From positions 186,001 to 250,000 of the forward strand of contig CALSUH010000005.1 in NCBI GenBank assembly GCA_943789485.1: a stretch of DNA of 64,000 nucleotides. The letters run 5' to 3'. A program made the translations under genes and the position numbers. This document shows positions 7,532 through 16,424 of this stretch, in pieces; position 1 is the first letter of the stretch, and each line of letters begins with the position of its first letter. The notes under the pieces were generated by a model. The model saw only the letters and a program-made list of their open reading frames with translations, was not told where the DNA came from and searched no databases. This DNA is from an uncultured Pseudomonadales bacterium. Lineage in GTDB: Bacteria > Pseudomonadota > Gammaproteobacteria > Pseudomonadales > Pseudohongiellaceae.

Positions 7532-8206
7532 TTACAATAAACCACGCTCTGCAAATGAAACCACTACCGCGTTACCAATTACCAGATGATCCAATACCCG
7601 CACATCAATAGTCGCCAAGGCAATGCGTAGCTTGTTGGTTATGGCTATGTCTGCCTGACTCGGCTCCGCTATGCCTGAAGGATGATTGTGGGCCAGTATT
7701 ACCGCCGCTGCATTGTGGTGTAGGCAGCGTTTGACGACCTCTCTAGGGTAGACGGCAGCTCCATCGATTGTCCCGCGAAAGAGTTCTTCCAGTTTCACAA
7801 CATGGTGTTGATTGTTAAGAAATAGACAGCTAAATATCTCGCTCTGACAGTCCCTGAATTTTGCACGCAGATAGTCTCTGGTTGCCCCCGAGCTGGTCAA
7901 GACATCCTTTGACTGTATGCCCTCCAGCATGTGGCGCTGCGACAATTCCTTCATTGCTACAAATCGTGCAGCCTTAGCCGCACCGATTCCAGGGCTCTGT
8001 GTGAGGCTGGCGCAATCCGCAGCCAAGAGACCGACCAAACCTCCATAGCGGCTGAGCATGCCTCTGGCAATATCCAGCGAAGTTCTGCCCTTGGTGCCTG
8101 TTTGTAGCATTACAGCCAGCAGCTCTGCGTCAGACAGGCTGGCGGCACCTTTATTGAATAGCTTCTCTGTGGGCCGCTCGCCTTGTGGCCAGCCCGCCAT
8201 GTTCAT
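7532..8206 (-). CDS. radC: RadC family protein (JAB/MPN domain)
   Basis: 224 residues from the ATG at 8206, matching the usual ~222. That ATG is preceded by GAGGG at a nine-base spacing, and the protein then begins in the usual RadC manner (GWPQGERPTEKL), so the longer frame back to 8251 is not favoured. The N-terminal part holds a helix-hairpin-helix-like segment (LTQSPGIGAAKAARFVA); the C-terminal JAB/MPN domain has the metal motif AHNHPSG followed by EPSQADIAIT. The old link to DNA repair is not well supported; its real role is unclear. It is transcribed away from coaBC, as in E. coli and Pseudomonas. Confidence 0.93.
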   Translation of the reverse strand: MNMAGWPQGERPTEKLFNKGAASLSDAELLAVMLQTGTKGRTSLDIARGMLSRYGGLVGLLAADCASLTQSPGIGAAKAARFVAMKELSQRHMLEGIQSKDVLTSSGATRDYLRAKFRDCQSEIFSCLFLNNQHHVVKLEELFRGTIDGAAVYPREVVKRCLHHNAAAVILAHNHPSGIAEPSQADIAITNKLRIALATIDVRVLDHLVIGNAVVVSFAERGLL

Positions 8207-8394
8207 CAGGCTAAACCCTCGATTACATCCGCCATACTTAGCAATTCCCATACTAACAATACGTGCTAGTCACTACTGTTCCACTAATAGTAGCTGGCAA
8301 TCAGCAGAAGCGTTAATTTGCCGTCAAATTGATTAACCCAATACTAGCTGCTAGTCTAGCTATCCCTTGAACTACCTACATTCGTTGAGCCTCC

Positions 8395-9585
8395 ATGTTA
8401 AGCCTCACTAACAAGCGTATCCTACTCGGCATTACGGGCGGCATCGCGGCATACAAATGTGCCGAACTTACGCGTCTGCTAATTAAGGCGGGCGCCGAAG
8501 TCAGGGTGGGCATGACACGAGCAGCAACCCAGTTCATTACACCACTTACGATGCAGGCGCTATCGGGCCAGCGCGTTCATCTGGACCTGCTTGATAGCGA
8601 TGCTGAAGCGGCCATGGGCCATATTGAATTAGCGCGTTGGGCGGACTTAGTCTTAATCGCACCCGCTACTGCTGATTTCATTGCTCGAATCAGCCAGGGC
8701 CAAGCAGATGACATCCTCTCCACACTGGTGCTAGCCACATCAGCGAAGATTGCTGTCGCTCCTGCGATGAATCAGGCGATGTGGGCTGATAACAGCACGG
8801 TGAGCAATCTGAATGTGCTAGTTGATCGCGGATACCATATTTTTGGGCCAGCAGAAGGCGAACAAGCCTGCGGCGATATAGGGCCAGGGCGCATGCTGGA
8901 ACCGGCGCAATTAGTAGAGCTAAGTGCCAGCTTGTTTGAAACGGGCGAACTTGCTGGTAAGAACTTCGTCATCACTGGAGGGCCGACGCGAGAAGCAATC
9001 GACCCGGTAAGATTTATAAGTAATCATAGCTCCGGCAAGATGGCCTACGCGCTGGCTGCCGAGGCAGTGGCAGCGGGAGCAAAAGTGACCCTCATTAGCG
9101 GGCCAGTTAACCTACCCACTCCTGAAAGCGTCAAGCGCATCGATGTAATCAGTGCGGCACAGATGCTCGTGGCGACTCTAGAGGCCATGACAGATTGCGA
9201 CGTATTTATAGGCGTTGCCGCCGTAGCCGACTATCGACCTATAGAGATCAGAAAACAAAAAATTAAAAAGTCGGACGAAAAAATGCTGCTCTCACTGATT
9301 AAAAATCCAGACATTATCAGCGAGGTTGCCCAGCTCGTTGACAAACCTTTTGTCGTAGGCTTCGCTGCCGAAACAAATGACATCCTCAGCAACGGAAAAG
9401 ATAAATTAAAACGCAAAGGCCTCGATATGCTGTTTGCAAATAACGCAACCAAGACATTTAACAACGATTCCATTGTAGTCACAGCTTTAACTGAAACAAA
9501 CGAAACTGAATTGAAAGAAGGCAACAAAAACGTAGTTGCAAGAAACATGCTGCAGCTCATCGCTACAGCTCTGAACAAACGATAG
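8395..9585 (+). CDS. coaBC: Bifunctional phosphopantothenoylcysteine decarboxylase / phosphopantothenate-cysteine ligase
   Basis: Catalyses two consecutive steps of coenzyme A synthesis. 396 residues, normal for the fused enzyme. The N-terminal flavoprotein CoaC domain (about 1-185) starts ILLGITGGIAAYKCAELTRL and includes the FMN/substrate motif PAMNQAMW and the ACGDIGPGRM loop. The C-terminal CoaB domain begins near residue 185 (FVITGGPTREAIDPVRFISN) and ends with the lysine-rich loop and VGFAAET region. It is followed by algC and argB; the dut gene that often lies directly downstream in gammaproteobacteria is absent here. Confidence 0.97.
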   Translation: MLSLTNKRILLGITGGIAAYKCAELTRLLIKAGAEVRVGMTRAATQFITPLTMQALSGQRVHLDLLDSDAEAAMGHIELARWADLVLIAPATADFIARISQGQADDILSTLVLATSAKIAVAPAMNQAMWADNSTVSNLNVLVDRGYHIFGPAEGEQACGDIGPGRMLEPAQLVELSASLFETGELAGKNFVITGGPTREAIDPVRFISNHSSGKMAYALAAEAVAAGAKVTLISGPVNLPTPESVKRIDVISAAQMLVATLEAMTDCDVFIGVAAVADYRPIEIRKQKIKKSDEKMLLSLIKNPDIISEVAQLVDKPFVVGFAAETNDILSNGKDKLKRKGLDMLFANNATKTFNNDSIVVTALTETNETELKEGNKNVVARNMLQLIATALNKR

Positions 9586-9622
9586 CCATTACTACTAATC
9601 TGCAAACCTTTCGGCGACGAAC

Positions 9623-11026
9623 ATGGCGCAAATAGCAACACAAGTTGACCCTGAATCTATTCCGGCTTCTATTTTTAGAGCCTATGACATTCGCGGTATC
9701 GCCGAGCAACAACTCACTAGCCAAAATGTAAAGCGAATCGGTCAAGCATTAGGTAGTGAAGCTCTCGACCAGAACATTACATCCCTATTAGTCGGCTATG
9801 ACGGCAGACTCTCAAGCCCTGCCTTGTCTATCGCATTGATCGAAGGCATTCGAAGCAGTGGTTGTAGTGCAGTCAGCATTGGCCTGGTGCCAACGCCACT
9901 GCTCTATTTCGCAACCTATGCGACCGACTATGCTTCCGGCGTTATGCTTACAGCGAGTCATAGCCCGTCTAATTACAACGGCTTGAAGATTGTGTTCAAC
10001 CAGACCAGTCTCGCCGAAAACCAAATTCAAAAAATTCGAACACGCATAGAAAACGATCAGTTAAGAACGGGTAGTGGAGGATTTTCTGAGCTCGAAGTCG
10101 ATCGTAGTTACATAGACGACATCTGCACCCGCGTTCAGTTAATCAAGCCGCTCAAAATCGTGATTGACTGCGGCAATGCTGTTCCCGGCAAGATCGCGCC
10201 GACATTGTTTCAAGAATTGGGCTGCGATGTGCATCCTATTTTCTGCGAAATTGATGGTAATTTTCCAAACCATCATCCAGACCCAACTGTGCCTGAAAAT
10301 TTAGCTGCACTAGCCTCTACCGTGCTGGAAAAAAAAGCAGATGTCGGAATCGCGCTGGATGGCGATGGCGACCGAGTAGGGCTCATAACGAATCGTGGAA
10401 AGTTCGTGGATGCCGACCGTATGTTGATGGCACTTGTGCAATCTATTTTACCGAATTATCCGGGTCGAAATGTTGTTTTTGATGTGAAGTGCACAAGCAA
10501 ACTAGGCGCCTTAGTTAAAAAATTTGGTGGTTCACCAATAATGCATCGCAGCGGCCACTCCCTCATGAAACAGAAGATGCGGGAAACCAATGCCATCCTT
10601 GGAGGTGAGTTCGCCGCGCACATTTTCATAAAAGATAACTGGTTTGGATTCGATGACGGTCTTTATGTTGCTGCCAGATTGCTTAAGATAATCAGCGAGT
10701 CCTGTGCATCGAGTGACGAAATATTCGGGCAGTTCTTCACAGGATTTTGTACCACTGAAATTAGCATTAAGGTGCCAGAGGAACGTAAGTTCTTGGTAAT
10801 GGATCGCTTGATCGAGTTAGCCAGTTTTCCAACGGCCACGCTGATCACGCTCGACGGGCTTCGGGTGGAATATGCCGACGGCTGGGGTTTAGTGCGCGCC
10901 TCGAATACCAGCCCTGCCTTGCTACTTCGATTCGAAGCAGACACACGAATAAGAATGAATGAAATCCAAGAACAATTTAAACACTTAATTCTCAGCGCAG
11001 ATAAGAATTTGGAAATAAGCTTTTAG
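9623..11026 (+). CDS. algC: Phosphomannomutase/phosphoglucomutase (AlgC type)
   Basis: Interconverts hexose 6- and 1-phosphates, feeding nucleotide-sugar, LPS and exopolysaccharide synthesis. 467 residues, close to the 463 of Pseudomonas AlgC. The catalytic phosphoserine is Ser112 in TASHSPSNYNGLK; the Mg-binding loop is ALDGDGDRVG (near residue 245); the sugar-binding loop GGEFAAHIFIKD follows; the C-terminal phosphate loop RASNTSPALLLRFEA is present. The order coaBC-algC-argB matches Pseudomonas except for the missing dut. The TASHSP variant (Ser for the common Asn after His) is minor. Confidence 0.93.
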   Translation: MAQIATQVDPESIPASIFRAYDIRGIAEQQLTSQNVKRIGQALGSEALDQNITSLLVGYDGRLSSPALSIALIEGIRSSGCSAVSIGLVPTPLLYFATYATDYASGVMLTASHSPSNYNGLKIVFNQTSLAENQIQKIRTRIENDQLRTGSGGFSELEVDRSYIDDICTRVQLIKPLKIVIDCGNAVPGKIAPTLFQELGCDVHPIFCEIDGNFPNHHPDPTVPENLAALASTVLEKKADVGIALDGDGDRVGLITNRGKFVDADRMLMALVQSILPNYPGRNVVFDVKCTSKLGALVKKFGGSPIMHRSGHSLMKQKMRETNAILGGEFAAHIFIKDNWFGFDDGLYVAARLLKIISESCASSDEIFGQFFTGFCTTEISIKVPEERKFLVMDRLIELASFPTATLITLDGLRVEYADGWGLVRASNTSPALLLRFEADTRIRMNEIQEQFKHLILSADKNLEISF

Positions 11027-11095
11027 GACGCTGTAAAGAACTAACAGTTGAAGCTGAAATAACTGTCATGCACAGTCTTCGAGCTTACGGAATGA

Positions 11096-12010
<915 letters not shown>

Positions 12011-12028
12011 CTAGGCCAATAAGAAGAC

Positions 12029-12655
12029 ATGGATAAAGCCAACAAAGTTTCTCGAAAAGACCAGATCTTACAGGCGCTTGCGCGCATGCTGGAAGCAGCC
12101 CCAGGCCAGCGAATTACGACTGCCGCCCTCGCTAGAGAAGTCGGCGTTTCTGAGGCCGCCCTGTACAGACACTTTCCTAGCAAAGCGAGAATGTTCGAAG
12201 GACTCATCAAATTCATCGAGGACACCTTGTTCGCACGAATCACTAGAATAATCAATGAGGAGGAAAGAGCAGAGATTCGCTGCCAAAAAATTCTTCTCTT
12301 GCTGCTCACTTTCTGTGACAAGAATCCTGGAATGACGCGTCTATTAACCGGAGATGCACTCGCTGGAGAAACAGAAAGGCTGCGCGAGCGCATCGCTCAA
12401 TTCTTTAGTCGGTTGGAAGCCCAGCTTAAACAGGTGTTGCGTGAAGCTCAGATTCGGGAAAACCTGAAAACGACTATCTCGCCAGCCGTTCTCGCGAATC
12501 TGTTGCTCGCGTCGATCGAAGGCCGGTTAGTGCAGTTTGTTCGCAGTGAATTCAAAGTTTCGCCGCTGGACAATTGGGAAATTCAGTGGGACTTTCTAAG
12601 CAAAAATTTGTTAGAGCCTTATGTGGCCACAGCCGAAACTGACGAAACTATTTAG
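12029..12655 (+). CDS. slmA: Nucleoid occlusion protein SlmA (TetR family)
   Basis: DNA-bound inhibitor of FtsZ that keeps the division ring off the nucleoid. 208 residues. The N-terminal TetR helix-turn-helix reads [20 protein letters not shown] (about residues 32-51), then [17 protein letters not shown] as in E. coli SlmA. The position between argB and pyrE follows the conserved slmA-pyrE neighbourhood. It is tightly linked to argB and convergent with pyrE, the stops being 17 bases apart. SlmA acts with binding sites spread through the chromosome; none was searched for here. Confidence 0.93.
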   Translation: MDKANKVSRKDQILQALARMLEAAPGQRITTAALAREVGVSEAALYRHFPSKARMFEGLIKFIEDTLFARITRIINEEERAEIRCQKILLLLLTFCDKNPGMTRLLTGDALAGETERLRERIAQFFSRLEAQLKQVLREAQIRENLKTTISPAVLANLLLASIEGRLVQFVRSEFKVSPLDNWEIQWDFLSKNLLEPYVATAETDETI

Positions 12656-12671
12656 CTATTGTCTAGGCTAG

Positions 12672-13328
12672 CTAGACAGATATCCCGTACTCTTCTCGAT
12701 AGGCCACGACAGCGTCAAGATAAGGCTGCAATTGCTCGTTCTCGGATGCCGTCAAATAGTTTACGATGTCCTGTAAGCTAATTATACTAACAACCTTTAT
12801 CTGGTAAAGTTGCTCTATCTCCTGAATTGCCGACAGGCTTCCTGTTCCTTTTTCCTGCCTATCCATAGCGACGGCGATGCCATTTAGGCGAGCGCCGTTG
12901 TTGCCGATAATCTGTGCCGCTTCCCTTACCGCCGTGCCCGCCGTAATAACATCATCGACAATTAACACATCGCCGCTTAGCGCGGCACCGACTATCGAGC
13001 CACCCTCCCCATGCGCCTTCGCTTCCTTGCGATTAAAACAGTATGGCTTGTTCACTTTGTGCTCGTTCGCCAGCGCCATCGAAGTCGCTGTAGCTAGGGG
13101 AATGCCTTTGTATGCCGGCCCAAACAAAACGTCGTATTCGATCCCTGCATCCACTATCGCATCGGCGTAACACCTAGCTAGGAAGGAGAGCTTTTCGCCA
13201 GTATTGAAAAGCCCAGCATTGAAAAAATAGGGACTTACCCGCCCAGACTTTAGAGTAAATTCTCCGAAGCACAGAATCTGATTCTCAATAACGAAGTGTA
13301 GAAAGTTTTTCTGGAATTCTTGCATCAA
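12672..13328 (-). CDS. pyrE: Orotate phosphoribosyltransferase
   Basis: Forms orotidine 5'-phosphate from orotate and PRPP in pyrimidine synthesis. 218 residues (E. coli 213). The PRPP-binding motif [17 protein letters not shown] is near residues 124-140, the N-terminal substrate region is [17 protein letters not shown], and [13 protein letters not shown] and the flexible loop [10 protein letters not shown] are present. It lies just downstream of rph on the same strand (70-base gap), the usual rph-pyrE order in which pyrE expression can be attenuated through the leader. Confidence 0.96.
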   Translation of the reverse strand: MMQEFQKNFLHFVIENQILCFGEFTLKSGRVSPYFFNAGLFNTGEKLSFLARCYADAIVDAGIEYDVLFGPAYKGIPLATATSMALANEHKVNKPYCFNRKEAKAHGEGGSIVGAALSGDVLIVDDVITAGTAVREAAQIIGNNGARLNGIAVAMDRQEKGTGSLSAIQEIEQLYQIKVVSIISLQDIVNYLTASENEQLQPYLDAVVAYREEYGISV

Positions 13329-13398
13329 TACCCCATTTCGCCGGATCGTGTTCTCAATAGTTTGAAAGAAATAGACTAAGCTTCTAACTTAGGCTAGT

Positions 13399-14124
13399 TC
13401 ACAAAAGCGCTTGCTTCTGCTTCGCTACCAAGTCTTGTATGCCGCTTTTGCCGAGAGCAAGCATCTCTAGCAATTGATCATGACTAAAATCACCGTCTTC
13501 ACCCGTGCCTTGCACTTCGATGAATCCACCCGATTCGGTCATGACGATATTCATATCGGTTTCCGCATTAGAGTCCTCGTCATAGTCGAGATCAAGCACG
13601 GCATGGCCCTTGAATATCCCAACTGAGACGGATGCGATTAACTGCTTCGCTGGATTTGTGCTCACCATTTTATTCGCAATCATGTGATTGATCGCATCCA
13701 TCATCGCAACACAACCACCGGTGATCGATGCGGTTCTGGTTCCGCCATCGGCCTGTATTACGTCGCAGTCGATCTTGATTGTGTGCTCACCCAACTGGTT
13801 CAGATCTATAGCAGCACGCAGGGAGCGACCGATTAGCCGCTGAATTTCGAGGCTTCGTCCAGACTGCTTGCCTCTTGCCGCCTCTCTGTCCATTCGGGTG
13901 TTCGTAGAGCGAGGCAACATACCGTATTCAGCCGTTATCCAGCCCTTGCCAGTACCCTTCAAAAAACGTGGAACTGATTTTTCTACGCTCGCATTACATA
14001 GCACCTTGGTGTCACCAAACTCGACCAATACAGAGCCTTCCGCGTGTTTCGTGTAGTTTCTACTAATAGAGATATTGCGCAATTGCTTGGCGCTTCGTTG
14101 GCTTGGTCTAATAAGTTCAGTCAT
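13399..14124 (-). CDS. rph: Ribonuclease PH
   Basis: Phosphorolytic 3' to 5' exoribonuclease that trims tRNA 3' ends. The start chosen is the ATG at 14124, preceded by AGGAAAATT, giving a 241-residue protein that begins [15 protein letters not shown] as expected; the frame extends nine codons further upstream but those residues do not fit the family. Conserved segments are [46 protein letters not shown], and [20 protein letters not shown]. pyrE follows. It is divergent from yicC, as in E. coli. Confidence 0.95.
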   Translation of the reverse strand: MTELIRPSQRSAKQLRNISISRNYTKHAEGSVLVEFGDTKVLCNASVEKSVPRFLKGTGKGWITAEYGMLPRSTNTRMDREAARGKQSGRSLEIQRLIGRSLRAAIDLNQLGEHTIKIDCDVIQADGGTRTASITGGCVAMMDAINHMIANKMVSTNPAKQLIASVSVGIFKGHAVLDLDYDEDSNAETDMNIVMTESGGFIEVQGTGEDGDFSHDQLLEMLALGKSGIQDLVAKQKQALL

Positions 14125-14318
14125 AATTTTCCTGTAGGTTAATGTCTGCAAGCACGTGACTTGCTGCAGGCAAATTATCCTAGAAATTGAATGTGATAGC
14201 GAGCCACAAGTCGCACGCTAATGCGTTCAAAAAATGCAAACAAAGTACACTGTGATTACAACGCGATTAGGTTAAAATATCGCCAACAGGTTTCACCTCA
14301 ATATTTGGATAATAGACT

Positions 14319-15185
14319 ATGACATTAAGTATGACTGCCTTTTCTAGGCAGCAGAATGAACAGGAATGGGGTTCACTTACCTGGGAAATTCGATCTGTGA
14401 ATCACCGCTATCTGGAAACCAGCGTACGCCTGCCGGAATCGTTGCGAGCGCTGGAAAATGGTGTGCGCGAGGCGGTACGTAAACGTCTCACCCGCGGCAA
14501 GGTGGAATGCGCGCTACGCTTTCAGTCAGAGGCGAAAATTTCCTCTGATCTACACCTAAATACAACGCTAATTAAGCAGCTGGTTCAGGCAAACGTCGAG
14601 ATTGAACAGATTACGGGCACCTCCTCAAACCTGAGCAATATGGAGGTGCTACGCTGGCCAGGCGTTATAGAAGAACAAGACTTCGACAAGACGTCTATCG
14701 AGAAACAAGCGCTTAGTTTATTCGGCGCTGCAATGGATGACTTAGTCGCGACGAGAGAGCGTGAAGGGGCAGAACTACAGGGTTTTATCAAGAAGCGTAT
14801 CGACGCCGTCCGCGAGATTGTAGTTAACGTTCGCAATAAGATGCCGGAAATTCTAGTAAAACAGAAACAGAACATTCTTGATCGCTTGGCGGAACTGCAG
14901 GCGGAGCTTGAGCCCGCGCGCCTTGAACAGGAAGTATCGTTGCTCGCTCAGAAGGCCGATGTGGAGGAAGAGCTCGATAGACTAGATTCTCACTTGAACG
15001 AGGTAGAGCGGGTGTTAAATGCGAAAGGCCAGAAGGGGCGGCGTCTCGATTTCCTCATGCAGGAGCTGAATCGCGAGGCCAATACACTCTCTTCAAAATC
15101 CATTGTTGTCGAAACCACGCTGAGCGCAGTCGAATTGAAGGTGTTGATCGAACAGATGCGCGAGCAAATTCAAAACGTCGAATAA
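14319..15185 (+). CDS. yicC: YicC/YloC family endoribonuclease
   Basis: 288 residues, the same length as E. coli YicC. The start MTLSMTAFSRQQNEQEWGS, then WEIRSVNHRYLETSVRLPE, and the C-terminal DUF1732 region (LDFLMQELNREANTLSSKS) are characteristic. Recent work on the family assigns it RNA endonuclease activity; the physiological targets are incompletely known. It is divergent from rph and followed 52 bases later by gmk on the same strand. Confidence 0.93.
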   Translation: MTLSMTAFSRQQNEQEWGSLTWEIRSVNHRYLETSVRLPESLRALENGVREAVRKRLTRGKVECALRFQSEAKISSDLHLNTTLIKQLVQANVEIEQITGTSSNLSNMEVLRWPGVIEEQDFDKTSIEKQALSLFGAAMDDLVATREREGAELQGFIKKRIDAVREIVVNVRNKMPEILVKQKQNILDRLAELQAELEPARLEQEVSLLAQKADVEEELDRLDSHLNEVERVLNAKGQKGRRLDFLMQELNREANTLSSKSIVVETTLSAVELKVLIEQMREQIQNVE

Positions 15186-15237
15186 CAATATCGAATAATA
15201 ATCAATGAACTACACTTAGTTTCGGAGACCAAGCTGC

Positions 15238-15855
15238 ATGTCTACAGGCACACTATTCATCGTGACGGCACCTTCTGGTGCAGGCAAAACCAGCTTAGTT
15301 AAGGCATTGATCGAACGCGAGCAGCAACTGCGTGTCTCCGTGTCTCACACCACCCGGATCAAACGTCCTGGCGAAGAAGATGGCGTGAACTACCATTTTG
15401 TCGATGAAGCCTCCTTCATGGAGAAACTCCGAGCGGGCACCTTTTTTGAAAGCGCTCATGTCTACGGTAATCACTATGGCACTTCGCAATTGTGGGTTAA
15501 TGAACAGCTCGAAGCCGGCCACGACGTAATTCTCGAGATCGACTGGCAAGGTGCCGTTCAAGTTCGTAATCTCGAACCGAATGCCTGCTCAATTTTTATC
15601 CTGCCGCCATCTCTGGAAATCCTAAAAACGCGCCTTCAGAATCGGGCTCAGGACGATACCGAGACCATCGAGAAGCGCATGAGTGAAGCGGTTACGGAGA
15701 TTTCTCACGTCGCCGAGGCGGACTTTGTTGTCGTTAACGACGACTTTAACACGGCGCTGGAGGACCTCTGCGCTATCATCAGATCATGCAGACTGACTAT
15801 GAAACATCAGGAAACGAATCAGGCAGCCCTGTTCGCCAGCCTCGCTTTACGCTAA
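15238..15855 (+). CDS. gmk: Guanylate kinase
   Basis: Phosphorylates GMP/dGMP to GDP/dGDP. 205 residues (E. coli 207). P-loop APSGAGKTS at residues 11-19, the GMP-binding segment SVSHTTRIKRPGEEDGVNYH, then FFESAHVYGNHYGTS and ILEIDWQGAVQVR, all standard. A good ribosome binding site (CGGAG) precedes the ATG. It lies between yicC and rpoZ-spoT, the common gammaproteobacterial order linking guanine nucleotide supply and (p)ppGpp metabolism. Confidence 0.97.
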   Translation: MSTGTLFIVTAPSGAGKTSLVKALIEREQQLRVSVSHTTRIKRPGEEDGVNYHFVDEASFMEKLRAGTFFESAHVYGNHYGTSQLWVNEQLEAGHDVILEIDWQGAVQVRNLEPNACSIFILPPSLEILKTRLQNRAQDDTETIEKRMSEAVTEISHVAEADFVVVNDDFNTALEDLCAIIRSCRLTMKHQETNQAALFASLALR

Positions 15856-16040
15856 TAATTTAGGTAGCTAAGCACCCTGAAATCGTCTGCTTTCAAGAAT
15901 TGTATGCATTCTGTGTCAGAATTCAGTAAAATCCTCGGTCCTCGTTAAATATGCTCCTCGGAGCTACGGTGGCCTTGCCCGATACAGCTTGTATCCAGCA
16001 CTCAGCCGCCAGTAAACAGATAGATTATTAAGGGTTTGGT

Positions 16041-16394
16041 ATGGCTAGAATCACTGTAGAAGATTGTTTGGAAAACGTTGATAACCGCTTTGAACTGGTC
16101 ATGGTTTCCAGCAAACGCTCACGTCAGCTTCAAACTGGGGGCAAAGACCCGCTGGTTTCCGTTGATAATGACAAGCCTACCGTACTAGCACTCAGAGAAA
16201 TCGCCGAAGGCCTAATCGATGCCAGCATCCTGATAGCCAAGCCACCTAGCGTAGAGCTGGAAGAGTTGGCTGACGAAGCGGCTGAGGCTGTAGAGAAGGT
16301 TGCGGAAGCCGCCGCAGAGGCTGAAAAGACTGACGAAACAGCTGAAGAGCCCGCTAAAACGGAAGATATAGAACCCCCAGCGACCCAAGCCTAA
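16041..16394 (+). CDS. rpoZ: DNA-directed RNA polymerase omega subunit
   Basis: Small subunit that helps fold and assemble the beta' subunit of RNA polymerase. 117 residues, longer than the 91 of E. coli. The conserved part is residues 1-75: [20 protein letters not shown], then AKRSRQL-like [17 protein letters not shown], then [15 protein letters not shown]. The remaining ~45 residues form an Ala/Glu-rich acidic tail, which is variable in length among relatives. spoT starts 30 bases later, so the two are co-transcribed. Confidence 0.95.
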   Translation: MARITVEDCLENVDNRFELVMVSSKRSRQLQTGGKDPLVSVDNDKPTVLALREIAEGLIDASILIAKPPSVELEELADEAAEAVEKVAEAAAEAEKTDETAEEPAKTEDIEPPATQA

Positions 16395-16424
16395 TCACCA
16401 ATCTAATAACTGAGGAGTCGAGTC

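Noticed and set aside
12661..12677. GTCTAG / CTAGAC hairpin between slmA and pyrE as a terminator
   Set aside because: Short stem, no T-run on either side; CTAG-rich sequence makes chance likely.
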